NCBI GenBank assembly: GCA_009869945.1
Contig: WIXG01000038.1
Coordinates: forward strand, 1-64,000
DNA from: Mesaphorura yosii
Taxonomy: Eukaryota > Arthropoda > Collembola > Poduromorpha > Tullbergiidae
Reading direction: 5' to 3'
Length of the DNA: 64,000 nt
This document shows, piece by piece, positions 53,304-64,000 of this stretch. Under the pieces are notes generated by a model, which was not told the origin of the DNA, made no database searches, and saw only the letters and a program-made list of their open reading frames with translations. Numbering within the stretch: position 1 is the stretch's first letter; every line of letters starts with the position of its first letter. The translations under genes were made by a program, and so were the position numbers.

Positions 53304-56245
53304 GTAAGAATTCTGTTCTTTCAATACGCAGGCAAAATTCTTGTTTCGTACTGAAAAATTACAAGACAACGACAACAAACGAACCGTGGCCAGGCCTGTA
53401 AATTTGCAAAATCTCGGCTACAGATGCGAGTCATAAAACACTCATGCCGGCTAATCTAGTAAATAATCCTCGCAGGCCACGGCCACAAAGGCGTCGTCAC
53501 AAGCAAGAAACGACGCCGTGCTATGCTCCAGTTTCGATGCGACCTTGCGATCGCGATCCCACTCAAATAATGTGTATCAATTCAAATCCTCGTCCGTGTC
53601 CATGAAAATTGAGAAGCTGTTTCACGAGGCACACGCGAACGTTAGACGACCTCTGCTGCGGAGAGGATGAAAAGCGTCCAAGATTCTTGACTCAAACGAT
53701 ACAGTCTTTGTTTGGCGACTACGACAAACCTCTACAGCTTTGTAAAAGAGGGAGCTCCACATGCCACACGAGTCTTTGTGCTTCTACTTTGCTTCATTGA
53801 TCCAGGGCTACTTGGGATTTGTGAATCCACAATCTACATTTACATTGATCAAAATGATACTTGAAACCGACATGAATTGCAGTTTCAGTCATTCACTAAT
53901 TGAGGCGAGGCGTGAGTGAACACCTGAAAGAAAAAATCATTTCAATTCAGCCATAGTCCGTCGAATTCTTGTTCTGTTACATAATTAATGCATAATGCAC
54001 TTTCACTCTCCCCGCAAAAGTACTCGCACAGCAGAACAGTGCATTGGCCAAGCAAGCGGTAACCTCTCCCTCTCATTGCACCAGAGCGATAGCCATGACA
54101 TACCTGACATGACTCGCTGTGGAAAGCAGCGAGAATACAACATTTTTAACGACATCAGATTTCAATTTCATAATATTATTGTACTGGAAATAGAAAAGCC
54201 TGCAAAGCGGTGCGTAAATAGTAAATATAAAAACCTTTCCATCTCCATCCATCCATCAAGACAACAATGCAAGGGGAAATGAAAGAAGCCGACGAAGTAA
54301 ACCGGCAAAGAAGAAATTCACGTACGGATTCGGATTAGCACACCGCACAATCGAAACACGTTTCCAAGTTATTGAATTAAAAATGTTCACGGAAAATGTT
54401 TCCTTACGCACAATATTAATAAACCAAAATTGCTATTACGCTCGTTCACCTGTCGATCCTAGAGCCTAAATCATACGCAAGTACTCAACGAACACATAAA
54501 TCCCACTAAGTCGAGATGCTTAGAATTCAAGGCATGTACTTTGTATTTGTAGTCGTAGTGCGCTTGTTATTATTGTTCCAACAATGCACGGCTCAAGTTC
54601 AAGTGCGTTTGTCTTCCGTCCGCGTCCACCCGATTGACATTTAGTATCCTTCATTTCACCCTGTCATTAGTCGTGTATCGTAATAATATTTACACACAAA
54701 AGAAATTTCTTCCTGTCATCTTCGTCTTCACCACGCATTTGTATTGTGATTCGTTCAACCATTCGCATTCTGCAGCCCACATTGCAGCGACTGCATGCAG
54801 ACCAGTAAAAATATTTTATGTGACACACAATTTTTCAATATTAATTCCGGACTCCATCGCTTCATGTCTCTTGTCTTTGATATTCGAGACGCACACAGAA
54901 TAAAATGTGTACACATGCGGACAAAGTCGCAAATTCCCAGGCGCCTAACGTGAAAGTGCTGAAAGGATTATTCCAGTACGAATGAGCTGATGAGGAATCA
55001 AATACTTGTGGGATTCTTTGTAAATTAATACGATTATCTGAATATTTGCAATTGCATCGAATCCCCGACCCGACCATCCGGTCGACTCGTATCAAGTCTG
55101 AAGTTCTGGCGATGAGAATGGGAGCTTCGACAAGTTCGAAAACAAGCGAACAACCGAAGTAAAACGGCGGCAGGTTGGCCAGCTTCTGGGGAAATGATAC
55201 GCCAGGCTAAAAAATTCCAAACTCGTCAGCCCTCAAAAGGTGCCCGTCCTACAGAATTCACATTTATTATTTTACTTTTACCGTGCAGATAAAACAAATA
55301 AATTTTTATGCATACTATTAATTTTTGAGTGGACACACGAGCAAAATTCAAAAGCTGCTAACTGCTTCGCTGCAGTGGAGTCCACCATTCTTCCTCTGAA
55401 CACGAACAAGAGCGCGATAACTGCCGGCTTTATTGTTTATTTTACGATTATGAATTGACACAATGCACAACGCCGACGCATTCCAACATCGTAAAAGCGG
55501 AAATTAATTCTACGCTTGTTCGTATCTTATCAGAAGGCGCATTTATACACATAAACCGACTAATTCACGTCTTATTTGTGAATGAATTTATTATTTTTGG
55601 GATACATTATGAACTTTGATCATGATCATAGTTGTGACCACTGAAAATGCTTTCGTTGCTGAGAATGTTGAGCACGCCATTCAAGTTGTCAGCTTTTATT
55701 ACAACGTCATAACTACGACTGTACGGCAGGGAAAAAGTCGTCATTTCTCTCCAGAGCGTAGTTTCCCATGCGAATGCAATGCGCGATGATTGAGAGACAT
55801 GTCTCGTTTTGGTGGAGTGTATTTGTAAGATTAGAATCACTGAAATACGATCCCGAGTCATGTATTCCCATTATCCCATACGCAAAAGGAATGTTACATG
55901 TTGGGGTGTAAATTCATTCCAGCAGGCAGCAGCGACATATAAAGATTTTTCTGGGGTCTTGCGAGCAAGAGATCATGGTCAAGCCAAAGCCAAGTTAAAG
56001 AAACATTGACTTCAAGTCTGTGCTCAATATGCCATATTACATAATGGTATATTTTCAGCTTTTGCTTTTGCCTTTGCTTCAAGAGTAAGATGACAGGATG
56101 AAGGGTTCGTTCGTTGCATGCTTGAACGTAAATGTAAATCATAATTCATAATTCTTCTCGTCCAAGCCACAGTCACAGCCACAAGAAAGTTATGACAAGT
56201 TCTTTAAAGATTTTAAATTCATGCGATCTTTTCGTTGGTGTGCAG
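53304..56245. other. Intron of navigator gene
   Basis: 2942 nt. No gene is seen. A short perfect inverted repeat, GGCGTCGT at 53490-53497 and ACGACGCC at 53510-53517 with a 12-nt loop, is the only structure noticed. Confidence 0.6.
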
Positions 56246-56472
56246 GTTGCCGTTCTTATTTGGAAAACACGGCGGAAGTACGAGCATTCCTTTGCCGGCA
56301 ACTTCGACGTCTGCTGGCCCGACCGTCAACAACCCATCAGCGACCGCGGCCGGTAACAAACGGATCAATCTGGACAGGATCAACGCGGCCAAGTCGTCGC
56401 ATCCGCATCACCTCAGCGTACCTGCAGTTGGAAACGGTGGATCACATCTTTATTCTGGCGTGCCAAACGGAG
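56246..56472 (+). CDS. sick: Navigator/sickie exon: Ser/Pro/Asn-rich linker after the CH domain
   Basis: Acceptor GTGTGCAG, donor GGAG|GTAAGC. Entered in phase 2, it completes a Lys codon and reads LPFLFGKHGGSTSIPLPATS, with NKRINLDRINAAKSSHPHHL further on, ending SGVPNG. It leaves in phase 1. Navigators have a long disordered Ser/Pro-rich region after the CH domain, and this fits by composition and position. The frame has no stop across the exon and agrees in phase with the previous exon, which is the main evidence. The following common exon is outside the window or unrecognised. Confidence 0.82.
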
Positions 56473-57596
56473 GTAAGCAACGCATAAATCAGCATGTATA
56501 GCAGACTGTAAAGACGAGAAACACAACGCAGCTCATTCATCATATCACACATCTCTTAAATTAATCAGCCACTGACTGGCACTGGTGATTGGCACATCGA
56601 TGAATAAATTGCTCTCAACTAGGGTTAAGTAGGGTCATTCGCCGGTCGCGGCTGTATTACATTTTTTACTTTCGCAGTCGTAAAGCAGTTTAACATCACA
56701 AGCTATTAAAAGATTTCTGATCCATGCAATCTTTTACGACCGTAATTAACTCAAGGTTGCAGCTGATTAAAATGAAGTGGAGTCGTGGCGAATACTTAAA
56801 TGAATGCAATTAACCAGTTCCGTCTTTCTTCGTGCCACGAACGTTGCTGTTGCTGTTGTCGTTATTTCACTGTGATTTTATTTTTCGCGGTTCTTATTCT
56901 GCATTCGCTGAGGCTGAAACTTGAAATGAGTGCTGAAAGCGGTAAGCAAATCGAAAGCACATCTTGCATTTGAATTTCTGAAGCTGGAATGCATTGATCG
57001 TAGACGCATTGATCGGATCGCATCCAACACGACTGTCGCGACTTGACATTATTGTCATTGCAAGAGATTGGATTTTCTCTTTCTTGCTTCTCACATAATA
57101 GAGTTTAATTTTAAAGTTGACTTTGTTGTCCTTTCGTACGTGAGCAGGAATCAAAGTCTCATCCTCCTCAGACATGTGTAATGCGTGAATAATAACGAGA
57201 CAAAGAGGAATGATCATCTTCGATGGCGACAGTGTCAGGCGTCAAATAGAGAGTGTGTGCGTGTTCAATATTGCATATGCAAAATGCCGTTGTCGCGCCG
57301 TTTGACGCACTTTGAACTCATGAAACTTTCATGGAGCCGTAAGCAAGCGACAGCGACTTGGCGTCGGCATTGTCGGCTTTCTCGAGTGCGTCATTGCAAA
57401 TCGCAACTAATTCGAAGTAGAATAAGTTTTCGTGCAGATTGCGGACGCGTTTATTTGTTTTATTAGCACATCTTATGTGCTTATGGATTCGCCATTCTCT
57501 GTCTGTGTTTCCCTTTAAATGGTTTGACTTTTGGCTCGCAGCGGTGACGATATTAACCTGTTCGATGTCGAACAGTACGCGATGGCGCTGCGAAGC
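56473..57596. other. Intron of navigator gene
   Basis: No supported exon. A tiny ATG-to-donor stretch at 56926-56941 (five codons, GCG|GTAAGC, phase 1) is phase-compatible but far too short to call. A good acceptor-like site (GGCTCGCAG, ending 57541) lies just before the tandem repeat. Confidence 0.45.
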
Positions 57597-57925
57597 CATC
57601 GACAATTGGTCTAGTGTATATGGCGCTGCAACTTTGGCGAAATATCGACGAAGTCCAAGTAATCATTGGTAAGTGCGAAATCATTGACAATTGATCGAGT
57701 GTACCGAGCGAGTGACTTCATTGGGGAAATATCTAAGGATTCCAATTAACGCTGCCAAGTCAACGTCAACTGATCCAATATGGTTAGCCCTGCGACTTGA
57801 TTGAAGAGAGATGCACGGATCCTATTGAACGCTGTCAAGTCCTCGACAATTGGTCTGGTTTGTTTAGCGCTGTGACTTGATTGAAGAGATATGTACGCGC
57901 TTTATCCAACACCGCCTACCCATAC
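57597..57925 (+). repeat. Diverged tandem repeat, four units of about 80-85 bp
   Basis: Units begin near 57601, 57686, 57766 and 57845. Shared words include GACAATTGGTCT (units 1 and 4) with the variant GACAATTGATCG (unit 2), then GCGCTG, GACTTGATTGAAGAGA (units 3 and 4), and an end like AACGCTGTCAAGTC. Some repeat-like sequence extends left of 57597 (GCGCTGCGAAGCCATC). Units differ by many substitutions and small indels, so the array is old. Confidence 0.7.
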
Positions 57926-60900
57926 ACAAGGATCTTGTCCAAGTTTTAAGTGGTGCTATTTGTCATTCGATCATTCCGCCATAGGTCTAACCTTTTGATC
58001 CCCTCCCTACTATAATGCACGCAGCACTAGTGTGCTTCGAGCAGAGGGCGAATACAACTCAAATCCTCAGCCCAACGTCGGAGTGCTTAATTTAAAGTGA
58101 AGGTGATTTTAAATTTTTTGTATGGATTATGATCGGAGAAATATAGAGGTTCAACCCCTTCTGTAACCCCCTTAAAATTTACTCCGCTACATCTATCCTC
58201 TATTTGACAGACCATCTACAAAATGTGGCAATTTTCAGTCACGTAGTTTGAAATGTGCTTTCGTTCTCATTACTTTGTAATGATTATTCCATATACGGAA
58301 CTCACAACTCACGTGAATGCACTGGCGGCATGATTTTCACAGAATTTGGTGGTGAATTATGACCGCTTTCTGTTTCTCGTATTAAAATGAGCCAAACCTG
58401 AAAGGGTTGTGTTTATTCTTCCGATGAAAGCCACGAAATGCTAAATACAATGCTTCAGAGCGACGGACGCTACATTGCTCATTATCTTAATGGATATTTC
58501 AAAATAAAGACTTTATGACTTTATGAACAGACGGGTTCACAAAATGCGACGATTTTACTGCCATTCCCATTACCAATTTTGGAGGCGAGTCTGTCTGCAA
58601 GTCTGCACAAAAAATCACTGCGAACCATTAATTGGGTTTCTTAATTAAGTGTACACAGAAATGCGCTTTCAATAAATAGGAAGTAAAATGCCAAATAAGG
58701 AGGCGGGCAATCAAAGTTATGTATACGAGTAATATGCATCGCGATCTTCTGAATTCGCACTAGTTTTTTAAAGCAAAATGTTTGAGACATGTATGTAGAT
58801 TAAGGCATATTTTTCTGCGATTTTCTTCGGTAATTCTGGCTACTTATTTGGTTAAATATTAGTTAAGATGTTGTACATTAATGCACAAGTTTCGTAATTT
58901 TCCATCATATTTCTGAGTTTTTCCTTGTCTCAATGTCCAACTTTGTATACACTTCCGTAATGTGTGTGTTCTACTTTTCTGCATTTGTGCCTCTCACTAT
59001 TTATGAATATTCGTGTCAACATCGACCGTTGTACTGACTTATGTTCTTGACTCACTTTATTTTTGACTACCAAACTAGCGGCGGGTTTGATCTCGGGCAG
59101 GGGGCCGCGTTGACAATCGAAGTCTGATTGAAGTTGGAATGGGATTCTGAAGTGACAGGCTATATGGGATTTGTTGGGAAATCGCCATCGCGTGATTTAC
59201 TAAAGCACACGTTGGCATGATTTCGCAAATAAATCCAACGTAACCATTATTGAGGCGAAATTACCACTGTGTACTATTTTGGGATACTTAAATGACGCCA
59301 TGCAAATGAAGTGTGTGGCAGTGTGTCCCATTATGCCGCGATCCTCGCTTTAAAAAAGAGATTGCACCTTTCAAGCCATTTCGTGTTTCTTTACGTTTTT
59401 CCAGAGTACGAACACTCTTGTCCAGCTTCATGTCTGTCTTTACAATTACGATGATAAGATTCTGTGCAGCCTCGGTTCGAAGCCATTTCATTTTTGTGAC
59501 TTACTCTAACAAATGCACTCTGTCCTCAAACAATCAATCAACCCCGTACACCTCTTTGCCTTTATAAAAGGATGTAAACACAACATTTTTACCCGTGCAA
59601 CAGTGCTATTTATTTAATTTATGCAGGCGTAATAACTCACGAATTTCTTACATAAGCAACTTGTCTTCTGTATTTCGGGGCTCTTGTAATTCTGCTCTCA
59701 TTGCGTTCAGTTCACTTTGCGTTCTCAATAAATCTTAGTCAAAGTTAGTTGTCCAATCGTTGTCTCAAGTCTCAAATTCTGTCCTTAATTGCCGTGCTTT
59801 GTTGTGTATCACACCTTACATCATTCTTACATCTCCGCCTTGCATCCCACATCACGTCATCTCAAAGTGCCCTGATTCATTGAGTTCGTCAGTTGTTCCC
59901 TTCGTACGTATTCAATGTTGGTGAGGAAGCCATCTCATTTGTACCTCGGCGTATTCACAAGAACAACACGTTTTTATCAATTCTTCATGATTTCGTCATA
60001 TAGCTTCATAAAGCAAAGGAATGCGAAGGCTTGAAAAGATTTTGAAGCTCTTGCTCTTGCGCTCAAGACTGTTTTTTTTTTGCTTTCTTAATACGCTTTT
60101 TCGAATTTCTTCTTCCTTTCTTTGCGTAAGTCTGCTTGCAGCTTGTTTTCATTCCACTTCCGAATTGAAAGTCTGCGATAGTGATTGCAGTCATTGTGAA
60201 CGCTAAAGCGGGACGATAGACGATGAAGTTTCCTATGCAAAACACTTGAACTTGAATTGAAGAATGCACATCCATTCAAACAGAGTGCAAGCTTGCACAT
60301 TCTAAATTGCATTTCAAATTGCAGTCTTTTATATTTTGACTCAAATGGGAAAATAATTTCTCCTCTCCAAGAGCAACTGCAACTGCAATGGGCATAAAAT
60401 GAATGCATTTTCTTGGATGCAGGACAAGAAAAGCGTAGTATCGAAGAAAGTTAGCGCTGGCGTAGGGCACGAGCGATTTAAATTTCTAACACATTCCGCT
60501 CTCGCTTTGCTCAGCCCGGCACAGTATGAGCGAAATGCGAAGGACAAGTTTATATCAAAACTTTCCGACAGCAAACGCTTCCAAACGCTTAGTACGAGAG
60601 GCCGCGAAGAAACAAGAAACGGCTTCAAGTGAAAATGAACAAGAAGCAGTTAATGAGCAATTCAGTAGAAAGTTCAGTTCGGTGCTGTGAACTTGATTCT
60701 TGATTGAAGGAACAACGACAAACTAAAACTACAAAACTTGTATCGTAATTTACATTCGTAATAGTCCCAAGCTGTAACGGCTGCGATGCTTTTAATATGC
60801 TGGTAATTCAATTCTTTATTGTATCAGAGTTGTTTTCATTTTTCTGCGAGAAACAAGAAGAATGAATCACAATCACTTCCTCGCTTCCCGGGAAATGGCT

Positions 60901-63204
60901 AGTGTAGCATACAAATTCCGCAAGCCGTTAATTTACGACCACCATGCATGCTTTGCAAGCAGCAGAGACGGAATCATAAACATTATGGAGCGAGTGAGAA
61001 CTATTTCACTGGCTCATCGTTCCGCATAACCTTTTTAGCATTCTAACTCGGGCATTCCGCTGAAAACTTTATGAGATTAAAGTCTTGCGGTTTGCAGTTC
61101 GGGTTGGAATTGGAAGTGGCAGCCGTGATGTGAATGTGACTCGTCAATGCGTACGTAGTGCCCGAGATGAGATTATCTGTAAATTAATTTAAACCATGAA
61201 TAGAATTATTGACTTAATCTCTTCACCAAACTTCCTACACGCACTTGTTTGTTTTGCGTGTAATTAAATGCTGGAGTGTAAGTACAGCACTTCGAGAAAA
61301 TGATGTTTGTTGTTGGGTTGTTTATTTCGGAATCGAGTAATGCTTAAACTGGCCGCCAACACGAAGAATCCAGAATTCCGAGGAAGAGGAAATCAATCTT
61401 GTACTGTGCGACTGATAAGAAATGCAGTCACTCAAAGGCAAAGCGAAAGAGGAAGTACGTGCAGCCGGAACCACATCCCGGCAACACGAGCAAAGCAACA
61501 ATCATGACCAGGCGTTTGCTGGTGTAAAATTAGAATAACGCATGTTCGCCTTTCTTTTCGGTGAAATCCACATCTACGCAACATGCGTAACGCGTAATGC
61601 GTACAGCACTGCACTTTCTATTGCCTTTTCTCTCTACAAAACTGGAATTGCACCCGGTTTCTCCAGAGAGTTTGAAGTTGGCTGTCGTTTGAGGAAGTTC
61701 AAGTTTAGTGTGCGTGTGCTTCGAGTGAGCATTGAGAATTTCAACGTCGGGTGGGAAGTAGAAAGTAGAAATTGTTGCACAAGTGTCGCCGGTACAAGCA
61801 AACTTTGTTGATACTTTTTATATGTATGTGCAAATTTTATGTTTGTTCATCAGAGACGACAATTCACTAGACTTTCCCGGACTGTGCTGCGCTGTGGAAG
61901 AGAAAGTTTGTTAGGAAACATTTGTCTTTTGTTTTTATTTTCTGTTTTTACATCGGAATTTGTCATTTTTCTTGTTCCTGTGTTTTGTGCCTTCTCGGTT
62001 CAGGACACGCGGGTGCAGAACATTTTTCTCGTTTCGATACCCTCGATCATCCTGTAAATACTTACACACTTGAATGCCGTGCCGTGCCGTCCCTGTAGTC
62101 GTCTCCATTCTAAATCATTTGTCAATCTTGGCACTGCACCATTTAACCGGCCCGGCCGTCTAAAGTAATGTCTGAATGTCTCTCTCCCAGCCGTCAGTGC
62201 GTGCGTCTTTGCGTGTGATGCAGGGCATTGCGATTATGGGTGGTTTTGTTGAGTGAACAATGCAATGCAAACACGATTGCAAGTGCAAGTGTGTCTTTTG
62301 TAAGAAAATTGCATTTTTATAATGTCGTGTCCAATTTTCTCTGTCTCCCCTCTCGGCCACGGCTCTAGCACGTGTTGTCGCTGTTGTGGCACTTTCCCTT
62401 TAATTCGCTTCTCATGCCCGGGATTATTGGCTGCGCACGATCGGTCTGTCAAGCGTTTTCTTGTGCTGTAACGAGTTTAGATAAATTTTCCCACAATTGT
62501 TCAGTGGAAACGACATTTTTGCCTATCGTATGAAAACATGGTACGCTTTCGGGCGACTGATTAATGAAGTTCTGAAATGCAAACCGTCTTAATTAGGCAT
62601 TCATGTCCAAGTCTTGTTAGCACTTGTTGAAATATTTTACTACGAGTTTCGAAGAAATTGATCATTTAGCCGAATTATTTTGCCCGAGCCGCCGGCCGAG
62701 ACGGAACGTGTTTGAATGAACACACTTCGCCTTTCACACCCACTCAACTGCACATACCAACTTCGTAAAGCAGAGGCGCACCTGCAAGAGAAAGAGAGAG
62801 ACATTAGCCAATTATTTAGTCTGATGAAAGGCGCGAGCAGGGGCACGGGAATTTGTTTCGTGCGGAAATGGAATTATAATTACCAACTGCCTCGTCGGTT
62901 TGTGCACCAAAGCAGCTACAGCAGAGAAAGTCTAATTAGTAAGATAAACGCGTTTTCTCTTTAAGTAGTCTACCTGGGCAAGTTTATAATGCGATGACAT
63001 GCTTAATCAGCCACTGTGCCAAGTGGTTTTGTCAAACAAATTAATTTACCAACCGCCGGATCTTTGCACTTCGTTCTTAGTTCTTCTTCACTGCTTCTAC
63101 TTCCACATTGTTTTTCGCTTCGGCTGCGTTTGTGTACACTCCTGCATTAAAACAGTGAAAGTGAAAGGTGACCGGACCCTTCTTTGGTTTCGCCTGTGAG
63201 CAAC
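57926..63204. other. Intron of navigator gene
   Basis: No supported gene on either strand. 58100-59050 seems more AT-rich than its surroundings. TTTATAAAAG at 59571-59580 is TATA-like, and ten T occur at 60072-60081. No transposon ends or long repeats were recognised. Confidence 0.45.
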
Positions 63205-63391
63205 ATGTTTTGCGTGAAACTTTTCTCACCGAGCGCACGAAGATCAACGAGGGCTCCGTCTGCTGCTGCGGCTGCTTGTGGTGATGACAGTCCCCGAAAT
63301 CATAAAAATGTGAGCTCTTCTTCATCTTCCAACAACAACCGTGGCAGTGGTCGTCCAACCACCAGAAGCGAGAGCTGGGAAGAAGCATGGG
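63205..63391 (+). CDS. sick: Probable internal-promoter first exon of navigator gene (isoform without CH domain)
   Basis: The ATG at 63205 (context CAACATG, good for arthropods) gives MFCVKLFSPSARRSTRAPSA, an Ala run, then a Ser/Asn-rich stretch (SSSSSSNNNRGSGRPTTRSE) and WEEAWG. The frame ends at GGG|GTAAAC, 63391/63392, in phase 1. That is the same phase as the end of exon 56246-56472, so both could join the same next exon. The segment cannot be an internal exon using the AG just before it (63199-63200), because the frame entered from 56472 meets a stop within a few codons. An independent start is therefore the simplest reading. A protein from this start would lack the CH domain but keep the downstream region. 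The donor is only moderate. Confidence 0.5.
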
Positions 63392-64000
63392 GTAAACTTG
63401 AAATATTACATTACGAAATATCAACAGTATCTTGTAGTATAGAAACGACCGGGCTTAATTTAACAACGTGAACGGTGAATATTACATGAGGCATGGCACT
63501 CTGGTCTTGCTGCTGCTGCTTCGAGAATTCCGCGTCCGTACAACATGTGTAAAGCATTACGCCCAATAATTTATATTCATGCATTTTGTAGAGTCGAGAG
63601 TGCACTTGAGAAAATAAATACGATGGCCTTATCTTGTCACTGGCCGTGCATCCCAGCGCAGCAGCACGTTGCAGTTTGCCGGCTGCCACGCTCTGATGGT
63701 GCAATATGCCACTGCGCTGCAAAAACCACCAGAACAGGCAATTTAGGGCTTATTTATCCGTATCGTAAGCTATTCATTGTGAACCACACGGATATTTTGA
63801 CCGTGGAGTCAGATTTACACGTTTCTTTTACTGGATGGTCAGTTAAGAAGCGGCTGCATGATTTTATGGTAAAATGGTCAATTTATTGCGGTAGAAAGAC
63901 AAGAAGAATTGCACAAATGCGTTAAATGCATCTGCAACTCGGTTCAAGCAGTGCGGTAGGATTCTTTCGTTGCATAGTGCACGAATCTGCATCTGTGCAT
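63392..64000. other. Intron of navigator gene to window edge
   Basis: A + frame of 126 codons (63545-63925) and a - frame of 103 codons (63411-63722) are open, but neither has a recognisable domain or good splice sites. I treat both as chance. The gene continues past the window. Confidence 0.45.

Noticed and set aside
63545-63925. 126-codon + frame near the window end
   Set aside because: No domain, does not start on a convincing ATG, and has no donor in a useful phase.

Overview
The window is nuclear DNA from a eukaryote, most likely an arthropod or another protostome. Genes are split by GT-AG introns, poly(A) signals replace bacterial-type signals, and nothing looks like an operon. One gene encodes an actin-binding-type calponin-homology (CH) domain of the neuron navigator family (NAV1-3 in vertebrates, sickie in Drosophila). 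The species itself cannot be named from the sequence.

Layout. (1) 1-2479, + strand: the 3' part of a compact C2H2 zinc-finger gene. It has ten exons separated by introns of only 67-95 nt, ends in a stop at 2477-2479, and has a poly(A) signal at 2918-2923. (2) From about 5-14 kb to beyond the right edge, + strand: the 5' half of a very large navigator/sickie gene. Its common exons are 45069-45186, 46527-46579, 53032-53303 and 56246-56472. The first three encode the CH domain in the correct reading phase. The AAA ATPase and coiled-coil regions expected of the family lie beyond the window. (3) Several alternative first exons lie upstream of the CH exon. The strongest are 13900-13962, 17572-19230 (553 codons), 32123-32509 (129 codons) and 43589-43720. 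Each starts with ATG and ends exactly between codons at a GT donor, as needed to join the phase-0 acceptor at 45069. A further first exon, 63205-63391, lies downstream of the CH exons. It ends in the same phase as exon 56246-56472, so it predicts an isoform without the CH domain. (4) Inside the large intron, on the - strand at 25961-26769, is a decayed SENP6/7-type SUMO protease C-terminal region. (5) A diverged tandem repeat of about 80-85 bp occupies about 57597-57925.

How the parts work together. The zinc-finger gene and the navigator gene are neighbours on the same strand with no evident functional link. The navigator locus appears to produce proteins with different N-termini, with or without the CH domain, from promoters spread over about 50 kb. 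Most of the remaining sequence is intron. It is rich in short TGCA-centred words and short microsatellites, and I recognise no intact transposon, tRNA, rRNA or CRISPR array in it.
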